The position numbers and the translations under genes are program-made. Under the pieces are notes generated by a model. It did no database searches. It was given only the letters and a program-made list of their open reading frames with translations, and was not told where the DNA came from. From positions 1,589,994-1,653,993 of the forward strand of contig NC_091357.1 in the NCBI RefSeq assembly GCF_038502225.1: a stretch of DNA of 64,000 nucleotides, in the 5' to 3' direction. The DNA is from Cherax quadricarinatus (Eukaryota > Arthropoda > Malacostraca > Decapoda > Parastacidae). Shown here piece after piece: positions 25,108-37,000 of the stretch (position 1 is the stretch's first letter; each line of letters opens with the position of its first letter).

Positions 25108-25855
25108 AGCAGGGATGGTACCTAGCAGGCTGTCTAAACAGTGATAGTAGCTAGCAGGCTGTCTAAATAGGGATAGTAGCTAGCATGCAGAGTAAGCAGG
25201 GATGGTAGCCAGCAGGCAGGGTAAGGAGGGATGGTAGCCAGAAGGCAGGGTAAGCAGGGATGATAGCCAGCAGGCAGGGTAAGCAGGGATGGTAGCCAGC
25301 AGGCAGGGTAAGCAGGGATGGTAGCCAGCAGGCAGGGTAAGCAGGGATGGTAGCCAGCAGGCAGGGTAAGCAGGGATGGTAGCCAGCAGGCAGTGGTAGC
25401 CAGCAGGCAGGGTAAGCAGGGATGGTAGCCAGCAGGCAGGGTAAGCAGGGATGGTAGCCAGCAGGCAGAGTAAGCAGGGTTGGTAGCCAGCAGGCAGGGT
25501 AAGCAGGGATGGTAGCCAGCAGGCAGGGTAAGCAGGGATGGTATGGTAGCCAGCAGCAGGCAGGGTAAGCAGGCAGAGTAAGATGGTAAGCCAGCAGGCA
25601 GAGTAAGCAGGGATGGTAGCCAGCAGGCAGGGTAAGCAGGGATGGTAGCCAGCAGGCAGAGTAAGCAGGGTTGGTAGCCAGCAGGCAGAGTAAGCAGGGT
25701 TGGTAGCCAGCAGGCAGGGTAAGCAGGGATGGTAGCCAGCAGGCAGAGTAAGCAGGGATGGTAGCCAGCAGGCAGGGTAACCAGAGATGGTAGCCAGCAG
25801 GCAGAGTAAGCAGGGTTGGTAGCCAGCAGGCAGAGTAAGCAGAGATGGTAGCCAG
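25108..25855. repeat. 29-bp minisatellite array
   Basis: About 25 copies of a 29-bp unit containing GGTAGCCAGCAGGCAGGGTA and AGCAGGGAT. The period is not a multiple of 3, so Leu-Pro-Ala-Gly-rich frames run through all three minus frames. Irregular units at 25386 and 25540-25600 mark slippage or rearrangement. Confidence 0.95.
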
Positions 25856-25861
25856 AAGTCT

Positions 25862-26230
25862 GGACACGTTCCATCGCATCCCAAAAACTTCAAACAAAAA
25901 TTCGCTCTCATTTTCTGCCTGGTGTATTTTATTTCTCAACTTGTCTCATTCAGGAAAGTTCAGCACATAAACTTAGCATCTTCCTCCTCAGTTTTCCCTT
26001 CAAAATTCCCCATCCCTCCAAGAAAATGTTAGCCGTGGGATCTCATAGCTAAAAGCAATGATAATTAATTACTTAGCGTAACCGCTGGCCATACGTCTGT
26101 TTGTTTTTATATACAACAAAACTGGGAACATCTGCAGTATTCTGCTGACCTATTCTATACATGTTACGTATTTGGAACACTCAGGTTGCGTTACGTACAT
26201 ATTGTGGTAAAGTATGGCAGACCTGAGTGA
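25862..26230. other. No recognised feature
   Basis: AT-rich sequence between the 29-bp array and the first foldback element. Nothing was recognised. Confidence 0.4.
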
Positions 26231-26231
26231 C

Positions 26232-26569
26232 TAAGTAGGGCACCTAAGTCTATTAACATGTTCATTTTTCCACTACAATCTATCTTTTCCATAATTGTTG
26301 TCGCATTTGTTTTGTGTTTCGTAAGGTAAAGTCTAGCATCTTTCCGTAATTCATAAATAAATAAATTTATAGTAAATTCATAACTCATAAATATTATATA
26401 TTTAATTTATTTGTTAAGTTATGCCATGAGTTAAGGAAAGACCATAGACTTCCCCTTAAGGAAAAGATAAAATAATTGCGGAAGTAATTATGGAAAAGGT
26501 AGATTATAATGGGAAAAATGAACATGTTATTATAAGACGAGGGAACTTAGGTGCCTTATAAGTAGGGCA
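26232..26569. mobile_element. Foldback (MITE-like) element
   Basis: The arms at about 26243-26330 and about 26470-26556 are imperfect reverse complements, with shared blocks CACCTAAG, AACATGTTCATTTTTCC and CTTTTCCATAATT. The same 11-bp sequence TAAGTAGGGCA lies at 26232-26242 and 26559-26569, which could be a target-site duplication. It has no coding capacity. Superfamily unknown. Confidence 0.65.
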
Positions 26570-26599
26570 ATGATGGTATTGTGTGTATAACACTGAGAC

Positions 26600-26760
26600 T
26601 GTAATGTAATGGTTCAGACAGCTGGTAAGCTGAACAACCAGACACTTGTACAACATTTGGGAATGTTTATTGGGATAACGTTTCGCCAGCCAGTGGCTTC
26701 TTCAGTCTGATACAGAGGAGAACGGTGAAAGATGAGGAGGAGAACGGGGTTATGGGTCAG
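26600..26760 (-). repeat. Repeat carrying a hammerhead-like core
   Basis: Contains, on the minus strand at 26679-26705, CTGAAGAA-GCCA-CTGGC-TGGC-GAAACG: a 4-bp stem with a 5-nt loop between CTGA.GA and GAAA elements. The layout matches that in the inverted-repeat element at 48746-49738. The boundaries are approximate. Confidence 0.5.
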
Positions 26761-26796
26761 TTCTAGAGGTGATACTTCCCTATATTATATATATAC

Positions 26797-26967
26797 GTAA
26801 AACAACCACGGGGGTAGTTGAATGATAGCTCCAGTAGTGATGTTCCTTATGACCGTGTTTGCTTGAACTTCTTCCTCTTATCTGCATCATTGCAATCTCT
26901 GATGTGTTGACTGCATCACAAATGGCCTAGAGCTATCATTCAACTCAACCCCCTCCCCCGTGGTTGT
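26797..26967. mobile_element. Second foldback (MITE-like) element
   Basis: The left arm AAACAACCACGGGGGTAGTT with GAATGATAGCTC (26797-26833) is the reverse complement of the right arm GAGCTATCATTCAACT with CCCCCGTGGTTGTTTT (26932-26972), apart from a few extra C residues. The ~95-bp centre is non-coding. Confidence 0.7.
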
Positions 26968-26999
26968 TTTGCATCTTGCATAAATATGTATTTACTTGT

Positions 27000-27007
<8 letters not shown>

Positions 27008-27088
<81 letters not shown>
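27008..27088. repeat. (AT)n microsatellite
   Basis: Uninterrupted AT run of about 80 bp immediately upstream of RTE copy 2. Confidence 0.97.
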
Positions 27089-27090
<2 letters not shown>

Positions 27091-27548
27091 TAGTAGGTTG
27101 GTAGACAGCAACCACCCAGGGGGGTACTACCGTCCTGCTAAGTGAGTGTGAAACGAAAGCCTGTAATTGTTTTACATGATGGTAGGATTGCTGGTGTCTT
27201 TTGTCTGTCTCATAAATATGCAAGATTACAGGTACGTCTTGCTACTTCTACTTACACTTAGGTCACACTACACATACATGTACATGTTTATTTATACACA
27301 CTCATCTGAGCTTTCTTTGATTTTATTCATAATAGTTCTTGGTCTTATTACTTTTCCTTTTATATCCATGGGGAAGTGGAATAAGAATCTTTCCTCCGTA
27401 AGCCATGCGTGTTGTAAAAGTCAACTAAAATGCCGGGAACAATGGGCTAGTAACCCCTTTTCCTGTAATAAATTACTAAAAAGAATAATAAGAAAATTGT
27501 CAAAGAAGGAAGTCTGAATGTGCGTTGATGTTGTGCAAATGATAAGAA

Positions 27549-30500
27549 AGAGATGATTGTGGATGTTATGAATGAGAAGAAGCTGGATGTCCTGGCTTTA
27601 AGCGAAACAAAGCTGAAGGAGGTGGGAGAGTTTCAGTGGAGAGGAATAAATGGGATTAGGTGAGGGGTTTCAAATAGAGTTAGAGCTAAAGAAGGAGCAG
27701 CAATAATGAAGGATAAGTTATGGCAGGAAAAGAGAGACTACAAATGTATTAATTCAAGGATTATGTGGAGTAAAATGAAGGTTGGATGTGAAAAGTGGGT
27801 TATAGTAAGCGTATATGCACCTGAAGAAGGGAGAAGTGCAGAGGAGAGAGAGAGATTTTGGGAAATGTTGAGTGAATGCGTGGGGAGTTTTGAACTAAGT
27901 GTGAGAGTAATGGTGGTTGGGGATTTCAATGGTAAAGTGGGCAAAAATGTTGTGGAGGGAGTAGCAGGTAAATTTGGGGTGCCTGGGGTAAATAAAAATG
28001 GGGAGCCTTTAATTGATCTATGTGTAGAAAGAGGTTTGATAATAAGTAATACATATTTTATGAAGAAGGGGATAAATAAATATACAAGGTATGATATAGC
28101 ACGTAATGAAAGTAGTTTGTTAGATTATGTATTGGTGGATAAAAGGTTGACGGGTAGGCTCCAGGATGTACACGTTTATAGAGGGGCAACTGATATATCG
28201 GATCATTATTTAGTTGTAGCTACAGTAAGAGTAAGAGGTAGATGGGAAAAGAGGAAAATGGCAACAACAAGCAAGTGAGAGGTGAAAGTGTATAAACTAG
28301 AGGAAGAGGAAGTTCGGGTGAGATACAAGGAACTATTGGCAGAAAGGTGGACTGGTGCAAGTATGAGCAGTGGCGGGGTTGAAAAGGGTTGGAATAGTTT
28401 TAAAAATGCAGTATTAGAATGTGGGGCAGAAGTTTGTGGTTATAGGAGGGTGGGTGCAGGAGGAAAGAGGAGTGATTGGTGAAATGATGAAGTAAAGGGT
28501 GTGATAAAAGAGGAAAAAGTTAGCTTATGAGAGGTTTTTACAAAGCAGAAGTGCTATAAAAAGAGTAGAGTATATGGAGAGTAAAAGAAAGGTGAAGAGA
28601 GTGGTGAGAGAGCGCAAAAGGAGAGCAGATGATAGAGTGGGAGAGGCACTGTCAAGAAATTTTAATGAAAATAAGAAAAAAATTTGGAGTGAGTTAAACA
28701 AGTTAAGAAAGCCTAGAGAACGAATGGATTTGTCAGTTAAAAACAGAGTAGGGGAGTTAGTAGATGAGGAGACGGAGGCTTTGGGTAGATGGCGAGAATA
28801 TTTTGAGGAACTTTTAAATGTCGACGAAGAAAAGGAAGTGGTAATTTCATGCACTGGCCAGGGAGGTATACCATCTTTTAGGAATGAAGAACAGGATGTG
28901 AGTATGAGGGAGGTGCATGAGGCATTACGTAGAAAGAAAGGGGGTAAAGCAGTTGGAACTGATGGGATCATGACAGAAATGTTAAAAGCAGGGGGGAATA
29001 TGGTGTTGGAGTATTTGGTACTTTTGTTTAATAAATGTATGAAAGTGGGGAAGGTACCTAGGGATTGGCGGAGAGCATGTATAGCCCCTTCATATAAAGG
29101 GAAGGGGGACAAAAGAGATTGTAAAAATTATAGAGGAATAAGTTTACTGAGCATACCAGGAAAAGTGTATGGTAGGGTTATTATTGAAAGAATTAGAGGT
29201 AAGACAGAATGTAGGATTGCAGATGAGCAAGGAGGTTTCAGAGTGGGTAGGGGATGTGTAGATCAAGTGTTTACATTGAAGCATATATGTGAACAGTATT
29301 TAGATAAAAGTAGAGAAGTTTTTATTGCATTTATGCCCCTCAGGGAAGGTTCCTTGATGTTGGTGAGAGGCTCTTGATTTAGGGAAATGGATCTGTGCTC
29401 CAGTTCCCCGAATCAAGCCTGAATGACTTCCACATCCCCCCCAGGCGCTGTATAATCCTACGGGTTTAGCGCTTTCCCCTTGATTATAATAATAATATTG
29501 CATTTATGGATTTAGAAAAGGCATATGATAGAGTGGATAGGGGAGCAATGTGGCAGATGTTGCAAGTATATGGAATAGGTGGTAAGTTACTAAATGCTGT
29601 AAAGAGTTTTTATGAGGATAGTGAGGCTCATGTTAGGGTGTGTAGAAGAGAGGGAGACTACTTCCCGGTAAAAGTAGGTCTTAGACAGGGATGTGTAATG
29701 TCACCATGGTTGTTTAATATATTTATAGATGGGGTTGTAAAAGAAGTAAATGCTAGGGTGTTCGGGAGAGGGGTGTAATTAAATTATAGGGAATCAAATA
29801 TAAAATGGGAATTGACACAGTTGATTTTTGCTGATGATTCTGTGTTCATGGGAGATTCTAAAGAAAAAATTGCAAAGGTTAGTGGATGAGTTTGGGAGTG
29901 TGTGTAAAGGTAGAAAGTTGAAAGTGAACATAGAAAAGAGTAAGGTGATGAGGGTATCAAATGATTTAGATAAAGAAAAATTGGATATCAAAGGAGGAGG
30001 AGTATGGAAGAAGTGAATGTTTTCAGATACTTGGGAGTTGACGTGTCGGCGGATGGATTTATGAAGGATGAGGTTAATCATAGAATTGATGAGGGGAAAG
30101 AAGGTGAGTGGTGCGTTGAGGTATATATGGAGACAAAAAACGTTATCTATGGAGGCAAAGAAGGGAATGTATGAAAGTATAGTAGTACCAACACTCTTAT
30201 ATGGGTGTGAAGCTTGAGTTGTGAATGCAGCAGCGAGGAGGCGATTGGAGGCAGTGGAGATGTCCTGTCTAAGGGCAATGTGTGGTGTAAATATTATGCA
30301 GAAAATTCGGAGTGTGGAAATTAGGAGAAGGTGCGGAGTTAATAAAAGTATTAGAGGGCTGAAGAGGGGTTGTTGAGGTGGTTTGGTCATTTACAGAGAA
30401 TGGATCAAAGTAGAATGACATGGAGAGCGTATAAATCTGTAGGGGAAGGAAGGCGGGTTAGGGGTCGTCCTCGAAAAGGTTGGAGGGATGGGGTAAAGGA

Positions 30501-30591
30501 GGTTTTGTGGGCGAGGGGCCTGGACTTCCAGCAAGCGTGCGTGAGCGTGTTAGATAGGAGTGAAAGGAGACGAATGGTATTTGGGACCTGA
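27549..30591 (+). pseudogene. RTE ORF: endonuclease + reverse transcriptase (broken)
   Basis: Pieces in order: NEKKLDVLALSETKLKEVGE; an in-frame TGA at about 27661; VGDFNGKVGK; SSLLDYVLVDKR; DISDHYLVVATVRVRGRW; then stops near 28276 and 28480 and a frameshift near 28520; RT pieces GGKAVGTDGIMTEMLKAGG, NYRGISLLSIPGKVYGRVI and QGGFRVGRGCVDQVFTLKH. A SINE then interrupts the IAFMDLEKAYDRVDR segment. After it come VGLRQGCVMSPWLFNIFIDG, FADD (29827-29838) and a C-terminal LRWFGHLQRMDQSR with RGRPRKGWRDGVKE, typical of RTE-like C-termini. Multiple lesions make it a dead copy, although the catalytic box itself is retained. Confidence 0.88.
29336..29496 (+). mobile_element. 161-bp SINE with perfect 12-bp target duplication (copy 1)
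   Basis: Inserted in the RTE RT domain. The 12-bp duplication ATTGCATTTATG is at 29324-29335 and 29497-29508. The element begins CCCCTCAGGGAAGGTTCCTT and ends CCCCTTGATTATAATAATAA(T). No clear tRNA box A/B pair was seen, so its RNA ancestor is unassigned. A second copy is at 61260-61420. Confidence 0.9.
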
Positions 30592-30916
30592 CGATCTGTT
30601 GGAGTGTGAGCAGGGTAATGTTTAGTGAAGAGATTCAGGGAAACAGGTTATTTTTATATAGCCGGACTTGAGTCCTGGAAATGGGAAGTACAATGCCTGC
30701 ACTCTAAAGGAGGGGTTCGGGATATTGGCAGTTTGGAAGGATATGTTGTGTATCTTTATACGTATATGCTTCTAAGCTGTTGTATTCTGGGCACCTCTGC
30801 AAAAACAGTGATTATGTGTGAGTGAGGTGAAAGTGTTGAATAATGAAAGTATTTTCTTTTTGGGGATTTTCTTTCTTTTTTGGGTCACCCTGCCTCGGTG
30901 GGAGACGGCCGACTTG

Positions 30917-30918
<2 letters not shown>

Positions 30919-31010
<92 letters not shown>
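30919..31010. repeat. (AT)n microsatellite
   Basis: AT run of about 90 bp at the 3' end of RTE copy 2. Confidence 0.97.
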
Positions 31011-31011
<1 letters not shown>

Positions 31012-31013
<2 letters not shown>

Positions 31014-31086
31014 AAAAGAACCTTAGAAAACTTACCTAACCTTGTTATAACAAGTGTAATTTAAAATAGCCTATCCCAACTATATA
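31012..31086. repeat. Dispersed repeat, end fragment
   Basis: About 75 bp (ACCAAAAGAACCTTAGAAAA ... AATAGCCTATCCCAACTA) repeated with few changes at 31478-31553. Confidence 0.8.
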
Positions 31087-31095
31087 GATATATAC

Positions 31096-31302
31096 ATATT
31101 CACAAACACTGATCTTTGGCTGAAGGAGACTCGAACCTACGAACCTTGGAACAAGGTACGCAGTGCTTTACCAACCTAGCTACACTGGTCGGTAGACGCC
31201 AAGGTATTGACCAGTGTAGCTAGGTTGGTAAAGCACTGCCTACCTTGCTCCAATGTTCGTAGGTTCGAGTCTCCTTCAGCCAGAGATCAGTGTTTGTGAA
31301 TA
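31096..31302. repeat. Second palindromic tRNA-like element
   Basis: The arms 31096-31190 and 31210-31302 are reverse complements around a ~19-bp spacer. Each arm holds a tRNA-like sequence with box A-like TAGCTAGGTTGGTAAAGCA and box B-like GGTTCGAGTCTCC. The sequence is unrelated to the palindrome at 36-540 but has the same head-to-head design. Confidence 0.75.
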
Positions 31303-31322
31303 TTTCGCCTGTTCTTACGAAT

Positions 31323-31426
<104 letters not shown>

Positions 31427-31477
31427 GTATAGGGCTATACAGTGCTGCTATGATAATGTAAAAATTAATAATTTTGT

Positions 31478-31739
31478 ACCAAAAGTACCTTAGAAAACCA
31501 ACCTGACCTTGTTATAACAAGCATAATTTAAAATAGCCTATCCCAACTAAATATATTTTACATAAGTTTACAGAAATTTAATAATAAACATACACAATGA
31601 AATACATTTTTTTGCTAGGTTCAGAAAGATTTTTTGCGAAAATATTGCATACGCAAATTTTCGCTTGCCTTATTCAGCAAGAAGAGCGTTGATATTTAAG
31701 TTAAAATCGCATGTTTTACCAATTCGGCTCGACATATTA

Positions 31740-31742
<3 letters not shown>
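31478..31742. repeat. Dispersed repeat, longer copy
   Basis: The first 75 bp match 31012-31086. It continues through GATTTTTTGCGAAAATATTG and CGCTTGCCTTATTCAGCAAG to TTCGGCTCGACATATTACTT, then an (AT)n tract. I recognise this type of sequence as a common non-coding repeat of decapod DNA; no coding capacity. Confidence 0.65.

Positions 31743-31829
<87 letters not shown>
31743..31829. repeat. (AT)n microsatellite
   Basis: AT run of about 87 bp. Confidence 0.97.
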
Positions 31830-31834
<5 letters not shown>

Positions 31835-32244
31835 GAAGCTCTTTAGAGTTGAAAGGTTAACTGAGTATCATCTTGAAACATAAGTTACTCTTGATTAGCA
31901 TCACTTTCGTGAAACTTATGGACATTACTGTCATTTTGTGCTTTTCTTAAAACATTCCTTAGTCAGCAGAGCACAGGCAGGGGAGTGGCGGATGCATCTC
32001 TTAGCTGGCCTTTCTGGACTGGACGGTACTCCTAAAAGCATGTGTCTAGGCCCGAACTGAAATTCTCATTCCCTTTTTATTGGATTGCTTCTCAAGATGC
32101 AATTACAATCTGCAATGGGAAAGGCCTCGGAGCAACTTCATTACGCAAGCTCACCCTTCCTCCCTCCCTTGCGGTTCTGTTGTAATGTTGATTTCTTTTT
32201 TGCGATTAGTTACATTACATATGTATCTATGTATGTATGTATGT
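31830..32244. other. No recognised feature
   Basis: Sequence between the (AT)n tract and RTE copy 3. Nothing was recognised. Confidence 0.4.
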
Positions 32245-33975
32245 AGGGTGACCCTGTAAAAGAAGAAACACTTTCACCATCCACTCCATCACTGTCTTCC
32301 CAGAGGCACTCCGATACTGCAGCTTGAAACAGTTCATGTTCCCAACTCTCCTTCAGAGTACAGACGCTTTGCTAACAGATTTCCTTGAATCCTTTAATGT
32401 TACGTAGCTTTCACTCCAACTTCCATCTAACACGCATGCTGGATGTCTAAGACCCTCGCACGCAAAACCTCCTTTGCGCCTCCTCCCTCCAACCTGTCAT
32501 AGGACGACCCATATCCCGCTTTCCCTCCTCTACAGATTTACATGCCCTCCAAGTCATCCTATGGATAATAGTTTTAGTAATCCCGCACCTCCTAATCTCC
32601 AAACTGCGGATTCTATGCATAATATTCACACCACACATTGCCATCAGACAGGACATCTCCAATGCCTCCAGCCTTCTCCTTGTTGCAACATTCATAACCC
32701 AGGATTTAAAACCCACATAAGCGCACTGATACTCTCATATATTTCTTTCTTTTGCCTCCGTGCATAACGTTCTTTTTCTTACATTTTTCCGTTCGTTAGA
32801 TCTATGGGTCACCTTATCTTTCACAGACAAGTTGACAAGTCCACTCCCAAATATCTGAATACATTCACTTCCTCCATACTCCTTCCAATCTAATATTCAA
32901 ACATTCATTACCAAAATTTTTAGTTGCCTATCATCACCTTGCTCTTTATGTTCACTCTTAATTTCCTATTTTACATGCTCACCCAAATTCTTCCACCTGC
33001 GTTTCCAGCTTTTCTTTAGAATATCTCAAAAACGCAGTATCATCGGAAAAAAGCAACTTTGACAACTTCCTCTCTATATTAAATGCCTTATCTTTTAATC
33101 TCTCCTACATAACCTAAGCCTCACTATCCTAATAAAACCTTAACTGCTTTCAACAACCTACCACTTATTTCATACACTTGCAACATCCACCATATCATAT
33201 GCCTTTTGCAGTTCCATGCAACGAAAACTTTCTTACCCTTATCTAAATAATAAACACTGTTCACGTACATGCTTCGCTGTAAACACTTGGTCTACACCCC
33301 CCCCCCTCATCCTTCCTAAAGTCTCCTTGTTCAACTGAGATCGTCCTCTCCGTGTTATCTTTAAAATTTTCAACAATAACTACCATACACCTTCCCTGGT
33401 ACACACAACAAGCTTGTTTCCCTTTAATTCTTACATTCTCTTTCGTCCCTTTTGCCTTTATGCAAAGATTTTATGCATGTTCTCTGCCATTCACTACGAA
33501 ACTATATCTTCACCTACTTTTAACATTTCTTGATCCCATTAATCCTATCTGCTTTACCCCCTTACTGTTATCCACAGCCACATGCACCCAGCCTACACTC
33601 ACATATGGTTCTTCCTCGCTCCAAAAAGATATTGTACCTCCCTTTATCAGCAAACAGTTCCTCATAATGTTCCCTCTATCTTCACTATATCCTCAACTCC
33701 CCATCTAATAACTCTCATCTTCTGTTTTTAGCGTCAAATCGATTCGTAACGAGGCTTTCTCAACCTAATCTCACTCCAAAACTAATTTTTATTCTCAGCA
33801 AAATTTGTTGACACCTTACCCAATCTCTCATTTGCTCCACTCATGCATTCCCTTACCATTCATATTAATGTCTCTTTAATTCACCATATATTCCTTCCTC
33901 CCTGTATTACATCTGCTTTGTAAAAACCTCTCATATGATAACTTATTCTCTCTTAACACTTGTTTAGCTTATCCC
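32245..33975 (-). pseudogene. RTE-type LINE, heavily degraded (copy 3)
   Basis: The minus-strand 3' half of an RTE element. Near 32250 the 3' untranslated end matches AGGGTGACCC and CTTTCAC-like sequences of copy 2. At 32447-32716 the C-terminal piece MTWRACKSVEEGKRDMGRPM is clear. DNA-level matches to the RT and linker regions continue to about 33975, near the counterpart of the KKLAYEKFLQSR codons of copy 1. Stops and frameshifts are frequent and no long frame survives. Confidence 0.75.
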
Positions 33976-33982
33976 ACAAACC

Positions 33983-34093
<111 letters not shown>

Positions 34094-34094
34094 C

Positions 34095-37000
34095 ATCCCA
34101 GGGTCCGTATCGCCTTTCCCAGGTCCATGTGTCCAGGAGTCCATCCGTGTCCCCTCAGATGTTCTCCCTTCCCCACTTTCCCAGGGTCTGCCTTAGCAAC
34201 CAGTATCTCCTTCTTTCCCAGGAGTCCGCCTCAGATATTCCCCCCCCTTCCCTTCCCTTCCCCACTTCCCCAAGGTGCTCTCGCCTTTCCCAGGTCCATG
34301 TGTCCAGGAGTCCATCCGTGTCCCCTCAGATGTTCTCCCTTCCCCACTTTCCCAGGGTCTGCCTTAGCAACCAGTATCTCCTTCTTTCCCAGGAGTCCGC
34401 CTCAGATATTCCCCCCCTTCCCTTCCCCACTTCCCCAAGGTGCTCTCGCCTTTCCCAGGTCCATGTGTCCAGGAGTCCATCCGTGTCCCCTCAGATGTTC
34501 TCCCTTCCCCACTTTCCCAGGGTCTGCCTTAGCAACCAGTATCTCCTTCTTTCCCAGGAGTCCGCCTCAGATATTCCCCCCCCCCCTTCCCTTCCCCACT
34601 TCCCCAAGGTGCTCTCGCCTTTCCCAGGTCCATGTGTCCAGGAGTCCATCCGTGTCCCCTCAGATGTTCTCCCTTCCCCACTTTCCCAGGGTCTGCCTTA
34701 GCAACCAGTATCTCCTTCTTTCCCAGGAGTCCGCCTCAGATATTCCCCCCCTTCCCTTCCCCACTTCCCCAAGGTGCTCTCGCCTTTCCCAGGTCCATGT
34801 GTCCAGGAGTCCATCCGTGTCCCCTCAGATGTTCTCCCTTCCCCACTTTCCCAGGGTCTGCCTTAGCAACCAGTATCTCCTTCTTTCCCAGGAGTCCGCC
34901 TCAGATATTCCCCCCCTTCCCTTCCCCACTTCCCCAAGGTGCTCTCGCCTTTCCCAGGTCCATGTGTCCAGGAGTCCATCCGTGTCCCCTCAGATGTTCT
35001 CCCTTCCCCACTTTCCCAGGGTCTGCCTTAGCAACCAGTATCTCCTTCTTTCCCAGGAGTCCGCCTCAGATATTCCCCCCCCTTCCCTTCCCCACTTCCC
35101 CAAGGTGCTCTCGCCTTTCCCAGGTCCATGTGTCCAGGAGTCCATCCGTGTCCCCTCAGATGTTCTCCCTTCCCCACTTTCCCAGGGTCTGCCTTAGCAA
35201 CCAGTATCTCCTTCTTTCCCAGGAGTCCGCCTCAGATATTCCCCCCCTTCCCTTCCCCACTTCCCCAAGGTGCTCTCGCCTTTCCCAGGTCCATGTGTCC
35301 AGGAGTCCATCCGTGTCCCCTCAGATGTTCTCCCTTCCCCACTTTCCCAGGGTCTGCCTTAGCAACCAGTATCTCCTTCTTTCCCAGGAGTCCGCCTCAG
35401 ATATCCCCCCCCCCTTCTCTTCCCCACTTCCCCAAGGTGCTCTCGCCTTTCCCAGGTCCATGTGTCCAGGAGTCCATCCGTGTCCCCTCAGATGTTCTCC
35501 CTTCCCCACTTTCCCAGGGTCTGCCTTAGCAACCAGTATCTCCTTCTTTCCCAGGAGTCCGCCTCAGATATTCCCCCCCTTCCCTTCCCCACTTCCCCAA
35601 GGTGCTCTCGCCTTTCCCAGGTCCATGTGTCCAGGAGTCCATCCGTGTCCCCTCAGATGTTCTCCCTTCCCCACTTTCCCAGGGTCTGCCTTAGCAACCA
35701 GTATCTCCTTCTTTCCCAGGAGTCCCTTCCCCACTTCCCCAAGGTGCTCTCGCCTTTCCCAGGTCCATGTGTCCAGGAGTCCATCCGTGTCCCCTCAGAT
35801 GTTCTCCCTTCCCCACTTTCCCAGGGTCTGCCTTAGCAACCAGTATCTCCTTCTTTCCCAGGAGTCCGCCTCAGATATTTCCACCCCCCCTTCCCCACTT
35901 CCCCAAGGTGCTCTCGCCTTTCCCAGGTCCATGTGTCCAGGAGTCCATCCGTGTCCCCTCAGATGTTCTCCCTTCCCCACTTTCCCAGGGTCTGCCTTAG
36001 CAACCAGTATCTCCTTCTTTCCCAGGAGTCCGCCTCAGATATGCCCCCCCGTCCCTTCCCCACTTCCCCAAGGTGCTCTCGCCTTTCCCAGGTCCATGTG
36101 TCCAGGAGTCCATCCGTGTCCCCTCAGATGTTCTCCCTTCCCCACTTTCCCAGGGTCTGCCTTAGCAACCAGTATCTCCTTCTTTCCCAGGAGTCCGCCT
36201 CAGATATTCCCCCCCTTCCCTTCCCCACTTCCCCAAGGTGCTCTCGCCTTTCCCAGGTCCATGTGTCCAGGAGTCCATCCGTGTCCCCTCAGATGTTCTC
36301 CCTTCCCCACTTTCCCAGGGTCTGCCTTAGCAACCAGTATCTCCTTCTTTCCCAGGAGTCCGCCTCAGATATTCCCCCCCTTCCCTTCCCCACTTCCCCA
36401 AGGTGCTCTCGCCTTTCCCAGGTCCATGTGTCCAGGAGTCCATCCGTGTCCCCTCAGATGTTCTCCCTTCCCCACTTTCCCAGGGTCTGCCTTAGCAACC
36501 AGTATCTCCTTCTTTCCCAGGAGTCCGCCTCAGATATTCCCCCCCTTCCCTTCCCCACTTCCCCAAGGTGCTCTCGCCTTTCCCAGGTCCATGTGTCCAG
36601 GAGTCCATCCGTGTCCCCTCAGATGTTCTCCCTTCCCCACTTTCCCAGGGTCTGCCTTAGCAACCAGTATCTCCTTCTTTCCCAGGAGTCCGCCTCAGAT
36701 ATTCCCCCCCTTCCCTTCCCCACTTCCCCAAGGTGCTCTCGCCTTTCCCAGGTCCATGTGTCCAGGAGTCCATCCGTGTCCCCTCAGATGTTCTCCCTTC
36801 CCCACTTTCCCAGGGTCTGCCTTAGCAACCAGTATCTCCTTCTTTCCCAGGAGTCCGCCTCAGATATTCCTCCCCCCCCCCTTCCCCACTTCCCCAAGGT
36901 GCTCTCGCCTTTCCCAGGTCCATGTGTCCAGGAGTCCATCCGTGTCCCCTCAGATGTTCTCCCTTCCCCACTTTCCCAGGGTCTGCCTTAGCAACCAGTA

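Larger units (their letters stand above)
27089..30918 (+). mobile_element. RTE-type LINE, near full length but broken (copy 2)
   Basis: Continuous element: a probable 5' leader (27089-27540), an ORF region with endonuclease and RT (27549-30591) and a 3' untranslated region ending in GGTCACCCTGCCTCGGTGGG and AGACGGCCGACTTGTTA, directly against an (AT)n tract. A SINE is inserted at 29336-29496. The leader call is inference from continuity; the 3' end is typical of RTE copies as I know them from decapod DNA. Confidence 0.8.

Noticed and set aside
31210..31290. Second functional tRNA gene
   Set aside because: Same reason: inverted duplicate arms and poor acceptor pairing.
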